In this document: one piece after another, positions 58,917-64,000 of the stretch
How positions within the stretch are numbered: the stretch's first letter is position 1
Layout: each line of letters begins with the position of its first letter
Assembly: GCF_040689395.1 (NCBI RefSeq)
Contig: NZ_JBFAZX010000007.1
Span: 62,001-126,000, forward strand
From: Dactylosporangium sp040689395
Lineage (GTDB): Bacteria; Actinomycetota; Actinomycetes; Mycobacteriales; Micromonosporaceae
Reading direction: 5' to 3'
Length of the DNA: 64,000 bases
Notes under the pieces: model-generated
What the model saw: the letters and a program-made list of their open reading frames with translations, nothing else
Database searches by the model: none
What the model was told of the DNA's origin: nothing
Position numbers and translations under genes: made by a program

Positions 58917-60338
58917 ATGCCGCAGACGACATACCTGGAGCTGTCCGAGGACACCGGGAGCGCGCACAAGTTCTACGAGGTCACCGTTGACGGCAATCAG
59001 ATGTCGATCCGTTACGGGCGCATCGGCGACACGGGCCAGACGAAGACGACGAGCTATGCCGACGAGGCGAAGGCGCTGGCCGACGCCGCGAAGAAGATCG
59101 GCGAGAAGGTGCGCAAGGGTTACGCGCCGGCCGTTGCGGGGCAGCGCGCGCCCCGCTCGGGGACCCGGCGCCAGATCGTCAGCCAGCGCTCGACGGCGAA
59201 GACGGCGCCGGTGCTGTGGAAATACCGTTCGGGAGCCCCCGCGTTCGGCATCTTCATCGACGACGACGTGTGCATGGTCGGCAACGAGAGCGGCACGATC
59301 ACGGTCCTGCGCCACGACGCCACGGTCGAGCGGCAGTTCCAGCTGCCCGACGGCGTCAAGTGCATCGTCGCCGACGACGCCTGGATCTACGCCGGCTGCG
59401 ACGACGGCAACGTCTACGACCTGTCCGGCAAGGTGCCGCGGCTGGCCTACGCGATCGCGCCCGACATCGACATCTACTGGCTGGACATCCACGACGGCGT
59501 CCTGGGCGTCTCCGACGCCAAGGGCGGCGTGTGCAGCATCGACCACGAGGACGAGTTCCTGTGGCGGCGGCAGGGCCGTGGCGCCTCCGGCTGGATGGTG
59601 CGCTGCGACGCCACCGCCGTCTATCACGGCCACAGCAGGGGCGTGACCAGCTACGACTGGCGCACTGGCGAGGAGCGCTGGCACCAGAGCACCACCGGGG
59701 CGGTGCTGTTCGGCTGGCAGGAGCGCGACAAGGTCTACGCGGGCATGTCGTCCAACTCGGTGCTGGAGTTCACCAAGGACGGCCGCCCCGGGGTCACCTA
59801 CCGCTGCGACGACACGGTCTTCTCCAACGCCACCGCCCCCGACGGCCGCTACGTCTTCGCCGGCGACCACCGCTCGTCGGTCTACTGCTTCGCCGCCGAC
59901 GGCCAGCGCCTGTGGAAGCTCGGCACGGGCTGCGGCAGTGCCTATTCGATGCAGTATCACGACGAGAAGCTCTACATCGTCACCACCGACGGCTCGCTGG
60001 CCTGCATCGACGCGAGCGAGGAGGCGGTGCGCGCCGCCGAGCAGGGCGTCGTGCCGCAGTACGTGGACGTGAAGGCCCCGCCGCGCATGGACCGCGTGGC
60101 CCCGTCGACCACGGTCGAGATCGCCACTGATCCGTCGGAGGGCATCGTCGTCGAGTGCGTGGAGGAGGGCGGCCGGCTTCGGATCCGGGTGGTGAGCGCC
60201 GGCTACCACCGCGATTGGCAGGTCCAGTTCCCGAAGGGCATCCGCGAGCCCAACGCCCGCTACGTGGTCACCGAAGTCCGCGAGGCCACCCGCGGCGGCT
60301 TCTACCGGGCCCTGGGCGACATCCGCCGCCTGGTCTGA
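58917..60338 (+). CDS. WGR-domain protein with PQQ/WD-like beta-propeller
   Basis: 473 residues. Residues 1-75 form a WGR domain (YLELSEDTGSAHKFYEVTV, IRYGRIGDTGQT, EAKALADAAKKIGEKVRKGY), as found in PARP and MolR proteins, with YGR in place of WGR. A basic linker follows, then about 300 residues of propeller blades (VCMVGNESGTITVL, WIYAGCDDGNVYDL, YVFAGDHRSSVYCFAADGQRLWKL) and a short end domain. WGR domains bind nucleic acid or sense DNA ends; propellers bind proteins. GAAAGG precedes the ATG. 62 bases upstream of a sirtuin on the same strand. Confidence 0.85.
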   Translation: MPQTTYLELSEDTGSAHKFYEVTVDGNQMSIRYGRIGDTGQTKTTSYADEAKALADAAKKIGEKVRKGYAPAVAGQRAPRSGTRRQIVSQRSTAKTAPVLWKYRSGAPAFGIFIDDDVCMVGNESGTITVLRHDATVERQFQLPDGVKCIVADDAWIYAGCDDGNVYDLSGKVPRLAYAIAPDIDIYWLDIHDGVLGVSDAKGGVCSIDHEDEFLWRRQGRGASGWMVRCDATAVYHGHSRGVTSYDWRTGEERWHQSTTGAVLFGWQERDKVYAGMSSNSVLEFTKDGRPGVTYRCDDTVFSNATAPDGRYVFAGDHRSSVYCFAADGQRLWKLGTGCGSAYSMQYHDEKLYIVTTDGSLACIDASEEAVRAAEQGVVPQYVDVKAPPRMDRVAPSTTVEIATDPSEGIVVECVEEGGRLRIRVVSAGYHRDWQVQFPKGIREPNARYVVTEVREATRGGFYRALGDIRRLV

Positions 60339-60400
60339 CGATGACGCGGCCCTGAGCCGTGTTCGCAACGACCGCTGACTGAGGGAGCTGACCGCTGAGG

Positions 60401-61180
60401 ATGGGCACTGTGGAGACGAGGCAAGCAGCCGGGGTGCTCAGCGAGGCACGGCGGGTCGTCGTGTTCACCGGGGCCGGCATGTCCGCTGAGAGCGGCGTGC
60501 CCACGTTCCGGGACGCTCTGACCGGCCTGTGGGCGCGCTTCGACGCCGAGCGGCTCGCCACCCCGGAGGCGTTCCACGCCGACCCGGACCTGGTGTGGGG
60601 GTGGTATGAGTGGCGGCGCGCGCGGGTGAGGCGGGCCGAGCCCAACCCGGGCCATCTGGCCGTCGCCGCCATCGAGGCGCGGGTCCCCGCCATCACCGTC
60701 GTCACCCAGAACGTCGACGACTTGCACGAGCGGGCCGGCAGCCAGGCGCCGATCCACCTCCACGGCAGCCTGTTCGCGCCCCGCTGCGCCGGGACGGGTG
60801 CCCACCCGGCGACGTTCCCGGACGTCGAGGCCGCGATGGCGGCGGAGGGCGGCCGGATCCCGCCGCCGCGCTGCGCGTCCTGCGGGGCGCTCGTGCGACC
60901 GGGCGTGGTGTGGTTCGGCGAGACGCTGCCCGAGGCCGGCCTGACCGCGGCCGTCGAGGCCGCCGCCTCGTGCGACGTGCTGCTGACGGTCGGCACCTCC
61001 GGCGTCGTCCACCCCGCCGCCGAGATCCCCCGGATCGCCGCCGGCGCGGGCGCCACCGTGATCCAGATCAACCCGGAGCCGACCCCTCTCGACCGCGTCG
61101 CCACCCTCAACCTGCGCGGGCCGGCGGCGAAGGTGCTCCCTGCGGTGGTCGCGGCGGCGTGGCCCGGCGTGTCAGCGTGA
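60401..61180 (+). CDS. Sirtuin (CobB/SIRT5-like deacylase)
   Basis: 259 residues. NAD-binding GAGMSAESG (24-32), TQNVDDLH (about 102-109), catalytic H121 in HLHGS, and GTSGVVHPA. Y69 and R72 match the desuccinylase pair of the SIRT5/CobB group. Zinc site: only three of the usual four cysteines are present (C129, C158, C161); the second of the first pair is threonine or glycine in CAGTG. Removes acyl groups from lysines using NAD. Same strand as the WGR gene. Confidence 0.88.
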   Translation: MGTVETRQAAGVLSEARRVVVFTGAGMSAESGVPTFRDALTGLWARFDAERLATPEAFHADPDLVWGWYEWRRARVRRAEPNPGHLAVAAIEARVPAITVVTQNVDDLHERAGSQAPIHLHGSLFAPRCAGTGAHPATFPDVEAAMAAEGGRIPPPRCASCGALVRPGVVWFGETLPEAGLTAAVEAAASCDVLLTVGTSGVVHPAAEIPRIAAGAGATVIQINPEPTPLDRVATLNLRGPAAKVLPAVVAAAWPGVSA

Positions 61181-61222
61181 CCGTGCGGCCGCACGGTTGC
61201 CAGCGGGTGGTGTACTGGACGG

Positions 61223-61417
61223 ATGACGTGGGCGCGGCCGGTGGGCATCGGGTTTCTCGTGTTGGCGGTGATCGCCGGGAGCGCCGTGCGGGTGGAGATC
61301 GGGCACGAGACGACCTCCTGGCTGCTCATCACCGTCTATGTGGTGCTCGGGCTGGTCGCCACGCTCATCGGGGCCGGGTTGATAGTCATCGCGGGGCGGC
61401 TCGACAGGCAGCGGTGA
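61223..61417 (+). CDS. Small membrane protein, 64 residues
   Basis: Two helices (GIGFLVLAVIAGSAVRV; WLLITVYVVLGLVATLIGAGLIVIAG) with a short basic end (RLDRQR). 42 bases after the sirtuin. No named family. Confidence 0.65.
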   Translation: MTWARPVGIGFLVLAVIAGSAVRVEIGHETTSWLLITVYVVLGLVATLIGAGLIVIAGRLDRQR

Positions 61418-61435
61418 CCACGGGCGGCCCTGCGG

Positions 61436-62623
61436 TCACGGCGACGGCTCGACCACCCCGGCGGCCGGTTCGGTAGGCGCGGTGCGGTCGGCCAGCGCGC
61501 CGGCCGGGTCGAGGTAGGTGGCGGCGATCAGGGCGATCCACCGGTATACGGCGTCCTCGTTGTCCGCGAGGGGGCCCGGCACGTAGTGCGGCGAGCTCAG
61601 GCCGCGCTGCACCGACTCGCACGCCGCCCAGTCCTGGCGGTTGGTGAGGTCCCAGAACTCGACCGCGTAGGTCGGGTCGACGGCCGGGTGGGGGAAGTAC
61701 CAGCTGCATTCGACGTCGGTCAGGCCCGGCGCGACGGGCGTGAGCCGGTGCGTCATGACGTAGTCCGGGTGGGCGGAGATCAGCAGGTTGGGCAAGAGCG
61801 CGACGTACAGGATGGTGCGGCGCGGCGCCCCGTTGATGAACGTGCCGGCGCTGCGGCCGTCGAACGACATCGTCTCGGCGTGCTCGCGCAGGTCCATCGT
61901 GCCGCCGACCCACGCGCCAGGCAGCGACCAGTTGTCGCCCGAGGTGGGCGGGGAGACGCGACACAGCTCGGGGTGGATGAGCGGGCAGTGGTAGCACTCC
62001 TGGTAGTTCTCGACGATCGCCTTCCAGTTCGCCTCGACGCGGTAGGCGTGCCGCGCGCCGAGGTGGAGGGAGTCCGTCCGGTACGGGCGGAGCAGCCCGT
62101 CCAGCGCGCCGGCGTAGGCGTCGAAGGCCGGCGCGGGGGAGCCCGCGTTGACCAGCAGCCAGCCCTGCCACGTCACGGCCGGCAGTTCGACGAGGCCGAG
62201 CGCGTCCGGGTCGAAGCCGGTCACGCCGGTCATGTGCGGGGCGGTGGTCAGCTTCCCGTCGAGCCGGTACGCCCAGCCGTGGTAGGGGCAGACGGCGGCC
62301 GGGCGCTGCGCCGACTCGCCGTCGGCGAGCAACTCGTGGCCGCGGTGCCGGCAGACGTTGGCGAAGGCGCGCGCCCGGCCGCCGGCGAACGTCAGCAGGA
62401 CACCGACGTCGCCGGCGGTGACCGCCCGCTGGGTGCAGCCCTCGGACAGCTCGTCGAGGCGGCCGAGGCACGTCCAGGCCCCGGCGAACAGGTGGCGCCG
62501 CTCCCAGGCGAGCACCGCGGCGTCGGTGTAGGCCGCCGCTGGCAGCGTCCGGGACGAACCGAACGGTCGCAGCGCTGGCTCGATACCGGCCGGATCCAGC
62601 GGTGCCGCCTGAAAGTCCGTCAT
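61436..62623 (-). CDS. Rieske oxygenase alpha subunit (betaine/choline monooxygenase-like)
   Basis: 395 residues. Rieske centre C91, H93, C112, H115 (CRHRGHELL, CPYHGW) and mononuclear iron motif N206, E209, H212, H217 in ENYQECYHCPLIH. The order and the Cys next to the iron ligands fit the group with glycine betaine and carnitine monooxygenases. Needs a separate reductase, not seen here. The dimethylglycine dehydrogenase at 35 kb would use the product of a betaine monooxygenase. Start MTDFQAAP. Confidence 0.88.
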   Translation of the reverse strand: MTDFQAAPLDPAGIEPALRPFGSSRTLPAAAYTDAAVLAWERRHLFAGAWTCLGRLDELSEGCTQRAVTAGDVGVLLTFAGGRARAFANVCRHRGHELLADGESAQRPAAVCPYHGWAYRLDGKLTTAPHMTGVTGFDPDALGLVELPAVTWQGWLLVNAGSPAPAFDAYAGALDGLLRPYRTDSLHLGARHAYRVEANWKAIVENYQECYHCPLIHPELCRVSPPTSGDNWSLPGAWVGGTMDLREHAETMSFDGRSAGTFINGAPRRTILYVALLPNLLISAHPDYVMTHRLTPVAPGLTDVECSWYFPHPAVDPTYAVEFWDLTNRQDWAACESVQRGLSSPHYVPGPLADNEDAVYRWIALIAATYLDPAGALADRTAPTEPAAGVVEPSP

Positions 62624-62765
62624 GCCTTCCCAGGATGCCCGCACGCCTGACGCGGCGCCACCGTCGCGTGCGGCCGGCGCAGCGGGGATCACCGGTTGGT
62701 GCGGTCAGGACGCCAGGTGGCCGTCCTGGAAGATCCAGGCGGGCCGGCCGGCGGGCGCCGCGCGG

Positions 62766-63131
62766 TCAGGACGGCAGGGGACGGCGGCCGGCGAAGCCGA
62801 GGTCGGCCCGGTGGTACCAGGCCAGCTCGTCATCGCCCTCCAGCCAGCACAGCAACACCTCGTCGCCGTGCAGCTCGGCCGGGAAGTCCAGCAGCAGCGG
62901 GGCGAGGCCCTTGAGGTGGGCGCCGGTGTCGCGGATCACGGTGACGAGCTCGTCCAGCAGCGCCTCGGCGGCCTTGAGCTCCGGCATCGCGCCCAGCGCG
63001 GTCGGCGGCCCGCCCGGACTCAGCGCCGCGGCCAGCTCGGCGGCGTCGGCGCGCACGGCGACGAGCCGGTCGAGGGCCGGGCGGAGCCGGGCCAGCTCCG
63101 CGCGGGCTTGGGGGACGGTGAACAGCACCAT
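62766..63131 (-). CDS. DUF2203 protein
   Basis: 121 residues: MVLFTVPQARAELARLRP, GLAPLLLDFPAELHGDEVLLCWLEGDDELAWYHRADLGFAGRRPL. This end pattern is diagnostic of DUF2203. Function unknown. The internal ATG is chosen because the family starts with FTV near the N-terminus. Confidence 0.85.
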   Translation of the reverse strand: MVLFTVPQARAELARLRPALDRLVAVRADAAELAAALSPGGPPTALGAMPELKAAEALLDELVTVIRDTGAHLKGLAPLLLDFPAELHGDEVLLCWLEGDDELAWYHRADLGFAGRRPLPS

Positions 63132-63269
63132 GCCGATCAGCGTGCCACCAAGGCGCGCCTGGCCGAGCGCGGGGGATGAATCCGGCGCCGGGGCAGCCCA
63201 ATGACGTTCGCGGATGCCATGATGTGTCTCGATGGTCGGCAACCGGGGGAGGAAGGGACCGCTGCACCC

Positions 63270-63634
63270 ATGGCGCGGTTCGAGGCGGCGATGTCGGTCG
63301 ACGGGCAGCGGGCGGACGTCGTGCTGTGCGGCGACTGCGACCTCGCGGCGCGCGACGAATGCACGACGGCGCTCATGACCGTGGTGGCGACTGCGACCTC
63401 GCGGCGGCGTTCATGACCGCGGTGCGGGCCGCGCCGACCGTGGTCGTCGACCTCGCCCGACTGACGTTCCTGGACTCAAGCGGCGTGCACGCGCTGGTCA
63501 CCGCCCATCGCACGGCCCCGCAGCGCGCCGGCCGGCTCAACGTCGGCGACGCCGGCGGGATGGTCGCGCAGGTGCTGAAGGTTTCCGGCGTCGGCGAACG
63601 GCAGCAGCCACGCAACGGCGGGTGCGATGACTGA
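63270..63634 (+). pseudogene. STAS anti-sigma factor antagonist, broken by a duplication
   Basis: Reads MARFEAAMSVDGQRADVVLCGDCDLAARDECTTALMT, then goes out of frame; after a duplicated stretch the other frame resumes with AFMTAVRAAPTVVVDLARLTFLDSSGVHALVTAHRTA, which holds the phosphorylatable serine motif LDSSG. Removing the 38 extra bases restores a normal STAS domain of about 105 residues. Immediately upstream of the anti-sigma kinase and overlapping it (GATGA). Confidence 0.75.
63331..63424 (+). repeat. Imperfect tandem duplication inside the STAS gene
   Basis: GCGACTGCGACCTCGCGGCG occurs at 63331 and again at 63387; CATGACCG(T/C)GGTG follows each copy, 38 bases apart because 18 bases are missing from the second unit. 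The net gain is not a multiple of three. Confidence 0.8.
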
Positions 63635-64000
63635 GCGAGCGCCCGGTCGCGTCGAGTCGATCGTCTACACGCTGGTGTCCGACCTGGCGGCGGTGCGCGC
63701 GTTCGTGAGCGCGCGGGCGATCGCGCTCGGGCTGCCCCCGGCCCGGGCCGATCTGCTGACGCTCGCGGTGAACGAGCTCGCGACCAACACGCTGCAGCAC
63801 ACGCAGGAGGGCGGTCAGGTCCACCTGTGGGCCGAGTCCGGCCAGATCGTCTGCGACGTCGTGGACCAGGGACCGATGCGATCGTTCGGCCGCGAGATGC
63901 CCGCCGCCGAGTCGCCGCACGGTCGCGGCCTGGCCATCGTCGAGCTGGTGTGCGACCACGTCGTGGCCTTCGCCAGTGCCCACGGCACCGTCGTGCGATT
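63627..64000 (+). CDS. HATPase anti-sigma factor (RsbW/SpoIIAB-like), partial
   Basis: About 124 residues visible, cut by the window end. GHKL ATPase motifs: N box VNELATNTLQHT, G1 VVDQGP, G2 GRGLAIVELV. The ATG overlaps the STAS stop codon region. Normally binds a sigma factor and phosphorylates the STAS partner; here the partner is broken, so the sigma factor could be held permanently unless another antagonist exists. Confidence 0.85.
   Translation, partial: MTERAPGRVESIVYTLVSDLAAVRAFVSARAIALGLPPARADLLTLAVNELATNTLQHTQEGGQVHLWAESGQIVCDVVDQGPMRSFGREMPAAESPHGRGLAIVELVCDHVVAFASAHGTVVR

Noticed and set aside
1..64000. tRNA, rRNA or CRISPR array
   Set aside because: No cloverleaf with a conserved T-loop, no rRNA segments and no regularly spaced repeats were seen.

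Overview
The window reads as chromosomal DNA of a high-GC Gram-positive actinomycete. GC is very high throughout, third codon positions are almost always G or C, GTG and TTG starts are frequent, and many genes overlap their neighbour by 4 bases (ATGA, GTGA, TTGA). A DUF4193 protein, an actinobacterial 53-residue membrane protein, ROK and PadR regulators and secreted chitinase and cellulase fit a soil actinomycete. A member of the Micromonosporaceae is my guess, but the sequence does not prove it. I saw no rRNA, tRNA, insertion sequence, phage module or CRISPR array.

Layout. Bases 1-5.6 kb: end of an MFS transporter, then a leftward operon of an ECF sigma factor, a zinc-finger membrane anti-sigma-like protein, an ABC ATPase and two membrane proteins. 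6-18.4 kb, all leftward: a serine hydrolase, a secreted GH18 chitinase, an MMPL transporter with its TetR regulator behind three operator-like palindromes, and a tightly coupled sugar operon (ROK regulator, binding protein, two permeases, GH4 glycosidase, BadF-type sugar kinase). 18.4-24.9 kb: DedA and PhzF proteins, and two 93% identical acidic His/Tyr-rich proteins (20.1 and 22.7 kb) that flank a LysR/DapA-family pair and share an upstream motif; then a PLDc_N protein and a metallo-hydrolase. 24.9-31.4 kb: an ECF42-like sigma factor with its YCII partner, a HEAT-repeat protein, three membrane proteins and a YciO/Sua5 protein. 31.4-40.7 kb: a broken GH2 beta-mannosidase, an R2K ATP-grasp protein, a dimethylglycine/sarcosine dehydrogenase, DUF4193, RNase Z and SerA. 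40.7-50.2 kb: small enzymes and regulators (permuted NlpC/P60, GNAT, PAP2, TetR, oxidoreductase, lipoprotein, HAD), mostly with promoters that imply leaderless mRNA. 50.4-54 kb: PadR-controlled FtsX-type ABC transporter. 54.3-64 kb: secreted GH9 cellulase, Rsm22 methyltransferase, a broken TetM/EF-G-like gene, a WGR/beta-propeller protein beside a sirtuin, a Rieske oxygenase, DUF2203, and a STAS/HATPase anti-sigma pair at the edge.

How the genes fit together. The chitinase, GH9 cellulase, GH2 mannosidase (now broken) and the ROK-GH4-kinase operon form a polysaccharide-degradation theme: secreted enzymes make oligosaccharides, an ABC importer takes them up, and cytoplasmic glycosidase and kinase feed them to metabolism. 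The Rieske oxygenase and the dimethylglycine dehydrogenase could act in one betaine pathway although they lie 24 kb apart.

Two window-wide patterns deserve attention. At least fifteen genes have a TANNNT box 6-9 bases before the start codon, the signature of leaderless transcripts. Four genes are out of frame at an internal deletion or duplication (GH2, MFS, TetM-like, STAS), and several coding-like fragments lie between intact genes; this is either gene decay or assembly error. The least explained element is the pair of acidic His/Tyr-rich paralogues with their shared 42-base upstream motif.
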